Position numbers and translations under genes: made by a program
Notes under the pieces: model-generated
Told to the model about the DNA's origin: nothing
Seen by the model: the letters and a program-made list of their open reading frames with translations, nothing else
Database searches by the model: none
Assembly: GCF_040807025.1 (NCBI RefSeq)
Contig: NC_090945.1
Coordinates: 51,151,588-51,215,587, forward strand
Origin: Struthio camelus
Taxonomy: Eukaryota > Chordata > Aves > Struthioniformes > Struthionidae
Direction: 5' to 3'
Length of the DNA: 64,000 nucleotides
Shown: in pieces, positions 20,201 to 29,100 of the stretch
How positions within the stretch are numbered: position 1 is the stretch's first letter
Layout: each line of letters opens with the position of its first letter

Positions 20201-22955
20201 TCCAATGCAATCCTTTCATTCAGAAATGCACAGCAACTATTTAAATGTGAAAGTTAATATATCGCTTACATCAGACAGGCCCTAAATTATTTTCACATCT
20301 TTTTTCATTCCCCAATCCCGCTTTCACTTTTGGCTTGTCACGTGGGAGGTTTTATGTTAACAAATATCTGTTTAACAAGCAGTTAGTGAAACCTGACAAA
20401 CAGAACGTTTTCCCCGTTTAACCTGAAAAATCAAAAAATTAAATTAAAGGGTGGCAATTGTTTTTTTCACTAAACCTTTTTTCTGTGTTTTTCCTCTGTA
20501 GACCTGACAAATCACTAAGTGACTCATTCTCTGAATGTTCTTCTCCATAAGCATCCACAGCAGTACTGTGCAAAGGGTGATCTATAAAGGGAAGAAAATA
20601 AGTAGTATGAAAGTTGTTCCCACCTGTTCAGGCAAAGAGTATGGATATAATAGCACTGCCTGCCATTCAACATTTCCTTAAAATTTGTGTGGTTTGCTCG
20701 CTCTTACAAATGAAGTCGTGTTAAAAGTATTATTTGAAGAGTAGGAAAAAAAGTCATTTTATAAAACACACAGTAAAAAGCTTCACGGTTTACATGTTTA
20801 TCTACCTGCTATTCCTTTACAAACACAGGGCAGAGGCGCATGAAAACTCAGCATGCACATATGCCATATAGCAAGCAAAGTATTTTGTGCAGTTGGTTTA
20901 AAGTCTCTCTCTTTGCTATAACATGTATCAATCTCCTGTATAGTCATACTCTAAATTCTAACTTTTCTCTCTTTCAATAATTTTTAAAATCTCTAAGTAA
21001 ATCTCTAAGATGACAGTCAACAGATGCTATAGAAAGCTTGTAAAAGTCGAGTTCTTGCAGATAACCACCATGATAGCTTAAAACTCCAAGAACCTTTGTT
21101 TGCCTTCCATAGCAGGCTGCTCTTTTTCTCATGTACACAGCCAAGAAAAGTTAGTGTTAGTTTACATGAGCATCATCCTTTTTCTAGTTGTTAATCCATA
21201 CCATAGAAGTGAGAAAAAGAAGAGCTTTCCATTTTGCAGCTTTTCCTCATGCCACCCCCCTTTGCTATGTCTTACTTTACAGTTTGTTTTTTAATGCTTT
21301 CTCTGGTATTTGCATATGTATTTCTATGATTTTCTTACAAAGAGTAATAAATATCACAGCTGAGAAGTAGCTCTTAGCATTTTCTCGACAATTTCTAATC
21401 ACGCGGCTCTTCAAAGATTTCTTATTGCCACTGAAATACAAGATATACAAATACAGACAACACATACACAGAGGGTCCCACTCCACCTAAATTAAGGGAT
21501 TCGCCAGCACACAGATGCCTCATTGCATGAGTCCAATATGAAGTATGGAAGTGGTTTTAATACTTCATCAGAACTAGTATGTTCCTGTGATTTAAAACTT
21601 TCTTTGTAAGTGACATTTGAAAGTGGCAGGACAACATCCTTGTGAACATTTCAGTTTGCTATCATATATATTCTTAGAATAGCAAAAGTTTCACTTCGCA
21701 ATTTGCAGCATCTAACAAAGATTAACTGAAGAAATGGAACCTTCTCCTTAAATGCAAATTCTAACAGGCTTGCAATGTCACATTACGTAAAATTTTGGAG
21801 CTCAGACTATACAATTTGAATAGCCAGTATTTTTCATCAATTTTTTTCTCAGCACTTATTACTGCATTATTCTGGTTACTTCCTAAATAAGAAAATATAA
21901 AAACCCCACACAAAATATTTGCTGTCTCTCCTCCCCGTAATTTCCTTGGCAAAGAAACAATACCTTTTCCTAGGTAAACGTTGAGATATTTTGCACATAT
22001 GGTTAGTTCAGGAAAATCATACATTACGTGATATTTATGTTAATACTAACCAAATGAATCATCAGGCTCCCCAAGTTCCTCGGTTTCTGCTACCTTCAAT
22101 ATCCTTGAAATATCTGGTTCCTCAGGTGGAAGTAATTTCCTTCGAGAATGGGACCCAACTTTGTAGTCCTGAGTGGGTATTAAATCAATATCCAGCTTTT
22201 TGAGTGCAAGATACATTAAATATGACAACACGTTTCAAGACCTTTTGACTAGAAATACACTTAACTTGGACCACGTTGACTACTGAGCTGCAACATAAAG
22301 TATTTGAGGCATACTTACACATTTTTGCTTCAAGCTACATTTTTTCTGTAAGAGAAGTGATCGGATAAAACTGGTATAGCCTGCTGTCTTGTATTACGCT
22401 GTAGCATGAGCTTTACCTTATTTTAAAAACTCAGATGTATAAGCCTAAAAATCTTATAGCACTCCAGTAACTAGTTTCTGTGATCTGTGGCCTATTTCTT
22501 TTCAGACATTAAGCAATGTTTTCTTTCATCCATATACATGCATAAGTTTCCACCTTTGTCTAAGTTAGTCAGGTAGCAGCACCTCAAGAGTTTTGTTATG
22601 GCACTGAAGATAGACGCATCACATATTTGCTCTTTGAGCTGCTCTCTTTACTTTTACACAACTATTTCCAAATTTTTGCTGGTTTGAAAACCAAGGACAC
22701 ATTTTGCCTGACGATGCACTATCTCCAAAAGAAAAAAAAAATACACCCCAGACCTGCAACAATACATATTCCAAAAGAAAGTTCCCAACTTCAGTGTGAG
22801 CAAAGCCTTGCATTAACATATGCCTATCAGCCTACAGAATCGATGCCATAAGGGTATGGCACATTTGACTTTGCTGTTCTAATTAAGCTCAAAGCAACAA
22901 AACTTACATTGAATTTACTTCTGGAATTTCTCTTCGTTTTTTTCTTTGAGGACAT
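11119..22955 (-). CDS. CENPU: Centromere protein U (CENP-U / CENP-50 / MLF1IP), complete
   Basis: Subunit of the CENP-O/P/Q/U/R group of the constitutive centromere-associated network; in mammals it also recruits Plk1 to kinetochores. Twelve coding exons, in transcript order: 22955-22908, 22168-22051, 20581-20476, 19588-19498, 18545-18426, 18023-17948, 16973-16853, 16453-16375, 15383-15336, 13617-13556, 12124-11968, 11256-11119. The sum is 1164 nt, giving 387 residues plus TAA; the human protein is 418. Order of parts: basic N-terminus MSSKKKTKRNSRSK; DISRILKVAE; HPLHSTAV (the human Plk1-docking neighbourhood, PPLHSTAI); a Lys/Ser-rich middle; VWCPKGLKRFPKDITELD; a long coiled coil (about residues 250-342) with EPQLKQLQREYAQLQERKSS; and SSLPALLVESRRI at the C-terminus. 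One uncertain point is the acceptor of coding exon 2. Convergent with PRIMPOL, same strand as ACSL1. Confidence 0.96.
11968..12124 (-). CDS. CENPU: CENPU coding exon 11: main coiled coil
   Basis: Acceptor CTTTTCAG, donor GTA|GTAAGT. Encodes TEPQLKQLQREYAQLQERKS then SLRHAAQFLTDLKELQQDCL. Clear match to human LEPQLKQLQTKYDELKERKSS. Confidence 0.96.
12828..13031 (+). mobile_element. CR1 LINE 3' fragment, young
   Basis: About 204 bp of the CR1 3' end, from AAAAAACTTCTTCACTGTGA to the ATTATGTGATTCTGT tail, 5'-truncated. It differs from the copy at 51630-52132 at only three positions over the shared part. It still encodes the [20 protein letters not shown] piece of the CR1 ORF2 C-terminus. Antisense in a CENPU intron. 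Confidence 0.95.
13556..13617 (-). CDS. CENPU: CENPU coding exon 10
   Basis: Acceptor AATTGTTACAG, donor GG|GTATGT. Encodes VITDIKKKRQRLLQVREELM, matching human DIEKKRQRMIEVQDELL. Coiled coil. Confidence 0.94.
14124..14203. repeat. 25-bp tandem duplication plus stem-loop
   Basis: AATGCTAAATGCATATTAAA begins identical 22-bp copies at 14124-14145 and 14149-14170, separated by GAG. Immediately after is an 11-bp inverted repeat, AATGAAAGAGT (14180-14190) and ACTCTTTCATT (14193-14203), with a 2-nt loop. Confidence 0.9.
14485..15150 (-). mobile_element. Diverged CR1-like LINE fragment
   Basis: Reverse-complement CR1 features: GGGACCTCTGGAGATCATCT near 14500 is the reverse of the conserved AGATGATCTCCAGAGGTCCC tail, followed by CAAGGATGGAGACTCCACAG and CCTCTCTGGGCA. 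Further on TTTGCTGCTCTTTTCTGGAC resembles an upstream CR1 part. Old, frame broken; the right boundary is approximate. Lies in sense in a CENPU intron. Confidence 0.75.
15336..15383 (-). CDS. CENPU: CENPU coding exon 9
   Basis: A 48-nt exon, phase 0 on both sides, acceptor TTTCTCTATAG, donor AAG|GTAAAT. Encodes ITEVQELKNTKRKNAK (human has LTNLKRKNAK). Start of the coiled coil. Confidence 0.92.
16375..16453 (-). CDS. CENPU: CENPU coding exon 8
   Basis: Acceptor TAACTTCTCCAG, donor CTT|GTAAGT. Encodes KQRVDSKICRKAIDGFCSGF then KDQITDL, matching the human QQRIESKVCKAAI region. Confidence 0.93.
16853..16973 (-). CDS. CENPU: CENPU coding exon 7: VWCPKG segment
   Basis: Acceptor TTATTATAG, donor AA|GTAAAT. 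Encodes VDDSPGSVQVWCPKGLKRF then PKDITELDVVLAEFEKIAAD. The VWCP-G-K motif is the best conserved landmark of the family (human VHIWCPEGMK). Confidence 0.95.
17948..18023 (-). CDS. CENPU: CENPU coding exon 6
   Basis: Acceptor ATGTCACAG, donor G|GTAAAT. Encodes KAQNTTELLEKRKKRPSEKS then ALVPC. Basic cluster EKRKKRP could act as a nuclear localisation signal (inference). Confidence 0.88.
18426..18545 (-). CDS. CENPU: CENPU coding exon 5
   Basis: Acceptor CCGCTTAG, donor AAG|GTGAAA; 40 codons, phase 0 on both sides. Encodes VSRLSKTTVMKPKLPSALTS then RNGASANSELGEKKKM. Lys/Ser-rich, probably disordered. Confidence 0.85.
19498..19588 (-). CDS. CENPU: CENPU coding exon 4
   Basis: Acceptor TTTTTTCTCTAG, donor ATG|GTATTG. 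Encodes SKRTHHLKMSEDDIYKFKTG then DSEDEPLKENM. Poorly conserved acidic/basic linker; supported mainly by splice sites and phase. Confidence 0.85.
20476..20581 (-). CDS. CENPU: CENPU coding exon 3: HPLHSTAV segment
   Basis: Acceptor CTTTATAG, donor AG|GTTTAG. Encodes DHPLHSTAVDAYGEEHSE and then NESLSDLSGLQRKNTEK. HSTA aligns with the human site where Thr78 phosphorylation creates a Plk1 polo-box docking motif. Confidence 0.92.
22051..22168 (-). CDS. CENPU: CENPU coding exon 2
   Basis: Encodes DYKVGSHSRRKLLPPEEPD then ISRILKVAETEELGEPDDSF; donor G|GTTAGT. The chosen acceptor is AATACCCACTCAG at 22169-22170. An in-frame alternative (CTCAAAAAG, nine residues longer, starting LDIDLIPTQ) cannot be excluded, but has a poorer pyrimidine tract. 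Confidence 0.85.
22908..22955 (-). CDS. CENPU: CENPU coding exon 1 (start codon)
   Basis: ATG at 22955-22953, then MSSKKKTKRNSRSKFN and donor AAT|GTAAGT. The first ATG after the CpG island, with A at -3 (GCGAAATGT). The exon probably begins at 22988 after the acceptor CTTTTTATCTTCAG, making a 33-nt 5' UTR part. Confidence 0.88.
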
Positions 22956-23199
22956 TTCGCTATTACACGTATATCGTTCAATATACAACTGAAGATAAAA
23001 AGTTACTAAAAAAGAGCGCCCAGAACAACCCCACTTCCTTTGTTTTGATACCTGCCGGGGGAAGAGGAGGACATGTGTGTTAATTCAACGCATTCAGTGC
23101 ACCTTCTCGTTCGAGTAGCCAAACTGATTACATACGGTCAGCCTGACGCTTGGAACAGCGTGCAGAAGCCAGGAACAAGACGTACTTACTAAAAAGACA

Positions 23200-23840
23200 A
23201 AGCACGCTGCTATTCGCGCTTTTATTTCGTAACGACGGGCGGCCTAGAGCCAGCCCACAGCACAGCCGCCTGCCACAGGCCCCAGCCGGAGACTGGGCCC
23301 CCCGCCGCCCCGCGCCCGCTTCCCAAAGGGCCTCCAGCTCCCGGCGGCCCCTCTCCCCTCCCCCCGCCTCGAGCCGCCGCCCGGTGCGGTGCGGCGCGGC
23401 TCCCTCGGACTCATCGGCCGGTAGCGCCGCCGCCGCCTTCCCGCCGCGAGTCAAAGCGGGCTGCCGGGCCCGCCCACGTCGCTGGCGGGGAAGGAGAAGG
23501 GATGAACCTCCCTCTCGGCGCCCTCTGGCAGAGGGACGACGCCACTGGCCAAGGCGCCCGCCTCCCTCCCTCAGGGCACAGGCGGCCCTGGCCGAGCCGA
23601 GGCGGCACCGCCTGGCGGCGGGGAGGAAGCAGCTGCGCGGGCGGCGGCGGTTGGAGGCTTGGTGACGTCGTAACGGTCCCGGCGCGAGGCAGCCGTGGTA
23701 ACGGGCGCCACCGGGCGGCCCCCGGCACGACAGCGCCAGTTACGGCCTCTCCCCACGGCAGCGGGGCCGCCCATCGCCCGCGTCTGGGGCCTCGCGGGGA
23801 CGCGGAGAGGAAGACGTCGGGCCTCTTGGGGGCAGGGGGC
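23200..23840 (-). promoter_or_regulatory. CENPU: CpG island, CENPU promoter and probable first exon
   Basis: Dense GC and CpG sequence in an otherwise AT-rich window. It contains an E2F-like TTCCCGCC (23438-23445) and a CRE-like TGACGTCG (23663-23670), which would suit a cell-cycle gene (inference). At the left edge, reading the minus strand, TTTTTA|GTAAGT gives a strong donor after 23190, so a non-coding exon 1 probably ends there and splices to 22988. A second weaker donor (CAG|GTATCA after 23052) exists. No TATA box noted. The transcription start is not fixed. Confidence 0.75.
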
Positions 23841-24544
23841 AACAGCAGCTTATTGCTTTGTTCAAGTGAGAGTCTAACAAAATAAGCTTTATGCCACCTT
23901 CTGTCACAGCTCAAGTAGATTTTTTTTTAAGGCAGCAAGAGCATTTTAAACTCAGTAGCAGTAAGCACGGAGCTGGAACGTGGTTTGCTGCTGGTAGTGC
24001 TCCCTCCTGCTGCTGCAGCCCCCAGCGCTCCAGGGGCGGCACGGCTCAGTCCTGCACTGGAGTTCAGCAGTCTGGAGTTGGTCCAGGCAGCTGTTCCAGA
24101 GGGCTGAAACCTCAAGGTTGGTAATCCACAGGAACAAGCTGCTTAAGAATGAGAAAACTTCAGATTTCACTCAAAAAAAAAAACAACCCTCAGACAAACA
24201 AAACCTCACTTGTTTATGATTAAGTTAATACCACTACCTAATTGTCAGAAACCATACTGACCAAAAAAAAAAAAAAACCCACCAAAAAACTCCCACCACA
24301 CACTGATGAAGCAGGCTACAGATAGCATCCCCTTCTTACAGATACTGTCCAAGAAATAATTTATACATAAATATCAGATCAAAGCAGAAAGTTACCTTTC
24401 AAATGTAAACTGTCAACAACCAGCATGTACCCTGCATTAAGTAATATGTTTGTAGTAGTGGAGTTTCACAGCTTTTCAGAGTTACCAAATTACACCTCAG
24501 GTTGTTAGTCAGCAGCATCTTTCCTTGATAAACAAACACGTCAC
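23841..24544. other. Intergenic spacer between CENPU promoter and ACSL1 3' end
   Basis: About 0.7 kb. Holds an A/C-rich low-complexity stretch (about 24262-24300) and a moderately GC-rich part at 23990-24110; no gene seen. Confidence 0.65.
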
Positions 24545-24564
24545 TGAGTTGAAATGCAGAAATA

Positions 24565-24574
24565 TTTATTTATT
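24565..24574 (-). terminator. ACSL1: ACSL1 polyadenylation signals (two overlapping AATAAA)
   Basis: Minus strand reads AATAAATAAA, two overlapping canonical hexamers, about 1.42 kb after the stop codon. Confidence 0.75.
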
Positions 24575-25242
24575 TTGGTTTCCTTCATTGGTTTTGAAAA
24601 TTGTTTTGGTTTTATAAAACATAGAAATAGCCAACACTAAGCAAACATTAATTCCAATGTAAAACTACCGCTCTAACAGTTGACTTGGATTTGTGTACCT
24701 CAAGTGCACACATGTATGAAATTACGCTACAGAGTAGTGCATTACAATCACACACAAATCTTAGTGCAAACCTTGTTGTGCTTGTATTTTACATATACCC
24801 ATGTTTTCAAAAAACAGCAATGAACGCTAATGCAAAACCAACTCTGTTAAAGATAGACTTATGCTGTAATAAGGCTTATTTCTGCTGATTCTCAAACAAA
24901 AGGTAGACTAGTCATTTTGTATTTTATGTGGGAATTAGGTTTTTATCCCTGAACAAATAGCTACCCTGTGCCAACACACAGTTCTGTTGGCATATTTGAA
25001 TACTTCCAATTGCTGCAGAGCATCAGGCAGAAACATTCTACCTGACCTAGTTTAGTGAAGAATACTCAGTGGCTCATTAAGCACAGAAAACCTCAGGTTA
25101 CATCAGAAGCTATTCTGCTTAGAGAGGACCTGGCACATTTAAAATAACACAATTTAAAATGCATGTTCATCACAGGGCAACAAGTGGCTAGAACAGGTGC
25201 ATGTTTACCTGACTGTTAGCAAAGCCCTGCCTCTTGAATAGT

Positions 25243-25248
25243 TTTATT
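25243..25248 (-). terminator. ACSL1: Candidate proximal ACSL1 polyadenylation signal
   Basis: AATAAA on the minus strand about 745 nt after the stop codon; use is unknown. Confidence 0.35.
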
Positions 25249-25993
25249 TTTAGATCTCTAGTTTTCTTGCCAGAGTTAGGATCTACTCAGTTCCAGAGGG
25301 ATGCCAGCCCTGTAACTGTGTTAATGTAGCAAAGGCTGCATTGCTTACATAACTGCATCTGCACTCCTAGTGCAGGAGAACCAAGTGCAGACCAAGTCCG
25401 GAGAGCTTACATGAATGAGTCTCCTTTGAAGTGAAGTTCTGAGTTCTACCTTACAAAAGTAAGCCTCAGAACTGGCTGAGAAGGGACATAGAAGAGAGAA
25501 AGTCACTTGCATTAGCCCTAATACTAACTGGGGCAAGATGCAATACCAGCTATACAACTGTGTTTTTACAGATTAACTAATCCTTCCCAGGATGCAAGAT
25601 ACCTAGAGGCATTTTCAAACCTGCCAAATCCTTTCAGGGCTGACAACTGCAAGATACTGCAGACAGCAAACATGCTGGCAATAAGAAAAACCTTAGCTCC
25701 TTGGTTAAGGAAGTCCCATTTTTGGCCAAGTAAATCTTAAATAACTTACACATAGTTACCATTTATAGTTAAGGCTCTTTTTGGAAATTGTAGGTCACCA
25801 TAAAAACAATATGCAACACGACTTGACAGTAAGGCAGTGTTCCATTTCTTCAGCGTTCCTATGGCAAGTACCCATTTTTGTACAAGTTAATGATTGCACA
25901 GTTTCCTTCCTGTTGTTTGCTGTAGTCAAATTACAGATATGAAGGTCAACGGTAGACTTCAGATGTGTGCCACTTTCCTCAATCCATTCGCAG

Positions 25994-26134
25994 TTACATT
26001 TTGGTATTAGCATAGAGTTCATCTATCTGTGACTTGAAATATTTTCGTAGTTCTGGTCTCTTTGCCTTCAGTGTTGGTGTCAGCAGGCCATTTTCAACAG
26101 AAAACATTTCTGCATGCATGGCAATGTCTTTGAC
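25994..26134 (-). CDS. ACSL1: ACSL1 last coding exon
   Basis: Residues 653-698, [46 protein letters not shown], then TAA at 25996-25994. The AKRPELR segment is conserved in all ACSL1 orthologues. Confidence 0.98.
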   Translation of the reverse strand, partial: VKDIAMHAEMFSVENGLLTPTLKAKRPELRKYFKSQIDELYANTKM

Positions 26135-29100
26135 CTGGAAAATAAACAGTTACTAGCCAAGCTATACCCCTTTGAAAAAGACAAGGCTGGGGCAGAGGGG
26201 GGAAGGGGAGGGAAGGAAATATTCAGACATCATAACAAAGCCCATCACCTAAAAACTCCCCATATGCTAATTAAAACCAGTTTTGGAAGAGCTGGATTGT
26301 ATTGCTTTGAGATGCTAATAAGAACAGAACACTTCATGCTCTAAACATCTCACCTGTTCAAATGACTTCAAACCAGATTCTTTCCCAATCCTCACCATGT
26401 CTTCCAGAATGATTTTTTTGAGGTCCTGTGAATACAGGACAATAATACATTTTATATCTTGACAAAGTTGATGCAGAATAGCTAACTATTTAGTTAGATA
26501 TGACCCACCTTGTTTTTGCATAGCTCTTCATGTGAGCCATCAAATCCCCTTTTCTTGGCCCAATCATGCAAAGTCTCTGGATCAGGTACCACAATAGCTA
26601 TTAAGAAAGCCTAAAAGAGAAATTTTGTCAAGTTTGTTTTGTTTTTTATTTTTTAAAAATCAACTTGGGTTCCTGTCTGCTTTTTACTAGCCAATGTCTG
26701 GTTTGGGGTGGCAGTTCTAATCCTGCTGTAAAATCAGCAGCTTTCTACTGCTTTAAAAAACACAAGCTTTTGAACTGAACTTTTGTTAAGAGAATGACAC
26801 TTGTTAAGACCTACTTTTCAATTTACACTTACAAAAACATGAACACTGTTATTTGAGCTTCCCCACATGCTGTTAGCAATTTACATATTATCATTAATAC
26901 TTAAAATTAATTCGCCCTACCACTCAGTCTGAAACTAAATCCAGAAACGTGCAACTCATGGTGTCCAAACTGGATTCAGCACCAAAGTGTCTAACAGCAA
27001 GATAAATACATTTTAAGATTTCAATCCCATGAAAGGTTGGGATGAGAAGAGGGAGGAAAGGAAGGCTTTTCTGCAGTCCCCTCTTGCACTCATTTTAACA
27101 ATTACCTGAAGAATGCTTACCTGCAGGCTCTCTCCATGGACGAACACCTGAGCAAGTGGTTCACTTCTCAGATACACATTTTCTATTTTCTCAGGTGCTA
27201 TGTACTCTCCCTGGGCTAATTTAAATATGTGTTTTTTCCGGTCAATGATCTTCAGCGTACCATTCTGTTGATAGAAATAATTTCTGATCAGAGGCAGCAC
27301 TTCACATGGTAACCAGTCTATACAGCTTAAGCACTCTGTGGTACATCATGTAACACATCAGAATTAAAACATATTAACAGGAGTTTGCTTTTATGTATTT
27401 CTACTTCAGAGACTACTGTGCAATATTTGTAAGCCTTCAACAACAGACTAGAAGTGTTACCACTTAAATTCTGGCTTAATATTAAACTTAAATCTTTATG
27501 CCTTTTTTTTTTTGGGGGGGGGGGGGGAAGAGGGGGTGAAAGGGAGCACGAGCAGTACCTATTCTGAAGTCCTCCCTAGTTTAGGTTAGATGGGTGCAGA
27601 GTTGGATGTGTCCAGCACCTGTTTTCTTCTCATATTAGTTTCACAGAGCTCTGGCTCTAGTAGTATTTTACTATATTATGTAGTCTAATTTGTATGGATA
27701 AACTGTCTTGGATCCTTTGCATTATTCATTTCATGTACAACAGTACCAGTTTTAAGTACTATCCTCCTCCTAAACTGACTTGTCTCTTCCCCTAATTAGT
27801 TAGGTTTAATAACAAATATTTAACTTCACTTGTTAAATTAGCAATAATAACTACAGAAGTAGATTTCAGTTACTCAGGTTAACTTACAGGTAACCATTTC
27901 CCAATATCTCCTGTATGGAGCCAGCCGTCTTTGTCTAGAGCTTCTGCTGTTTTTTCTGGATCTTTCAAATAACCACGAAATACATTTGGCCCTTTCACGC
28001 ACACCTGAAACAACACTTTGTTAATTTATGCTAATATGAAGGGAACTTCATGACCACTATTTGCAAGGAATGCTTTCTCCAATAGATCTCAATATCCCAC
28101 TTCGATCACTAAAAAGACAAAATGCCGTTTATGCATTAGTACAGAAAGCTTTGCTCATATATTTGAGACCTAATATTTCCATTAGTATAATAAAAAGCAA
28201 ATGGAAGCGTTTGTTCTCTTCCAGTCTAGTAGCAGTGTTCCTACTTGCTATTTGAATAATCTGCAGGTATCAAGCCACTAATAGCTGAAGAAATTCTGCT
28301 GGTATCCAGATATACTAACTCTCATAGTTAGTGAACATTTTCAATTTGGCTTTGCTAAGCAGCGGTGGCATTGTTGGAAAGCCGGCTATGAAAAAGCTGT
28401 AGATCAAGCCATCACTTGTTTGTTATTCAGAAGTAAAATATAGTTAATCCCTTTGGGATTAGAACACTCAAAACATCTCCATTAAAAAAAAAAATTTAGA
28501 CTTCCTTTAAATTGGAAGTTGTCAGGATTTGTGTCCTTAGTAGAAGATTTTAAGAACAACTTTTCTGGATTTAACTGGATACAGGGAGGTTATAAGAATC
28601 AAATAACGTGCTTACAAGGCATGAGAAAAAGACCACCAACAACCAGAAAGTCAAAGGTACAGAGGTGAAAGGGATGCCAGAGAGTCAGGTCAAGCCTGAC
28701 AAGCTAAGTTAAAACAAGTCATTAAGTGTTTATTAACAAAATAAGAGAACATGAAAGTAAAGCAACCACTCAGAAACATGAAGTGGAGCCTGAAAAATCC
28801 AAAAATGGTCCCGGATCTAAGTATTTTCTCAGTAATATACTCAAGGTTGTCGAGGTGGTGTTTCTTTTTTCAGGGTTTCTTATCCCGTTATTTAAGGCGC
28901 AGCAGGATGATAGAATACCTGCTGGAAACCAGGGCACAGGCATGGGCAGGATAAACAAGATGAAAGCAAGCCACAGAGACCCCCAACACAGAACTGCCGA
29001 GGATCAGATGCCTGACAACTCTGAAAGCTCTGCGTAAGAGCACTCAAAACAGAAGATTTCTAACAATTGCACCAGTTAGTGGTTTAGCATGCTTGCATAA

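Larger units (their letters stand above)
18546..22050 (-). other. CENPU introns around coding exons 3 and 4
   Basis: AT-rich intron sequence between 18546-19497, 19589-20475 and 20582-22050. No repeats of recognisable family and no further exon with phase-compatible splice sites seen. Confidence 0.65.
24545..25993 (-). other. ACSL1: ACSL1 3' UTR
   Basis: About 1.45 kb of AT-rich non-coding sequence between the stop codon and the overlapping AATAAA signals at 24574-24565. A proximal AATAAA at 25248-25243 could give a shorter form of about 0.75 kb. End point inferred. Confidence 0.75.

Noticed and set aside
23128..23914. Several long open frames on both strands (up to 171 codons) in the GC-rich region
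   Set aside because: They arise from low stop-codon frequency in the CpG island, overlap each other on both strands, are Arg/Pro/Ala-rich and match no family; the real CENPU start is downstream of the island.
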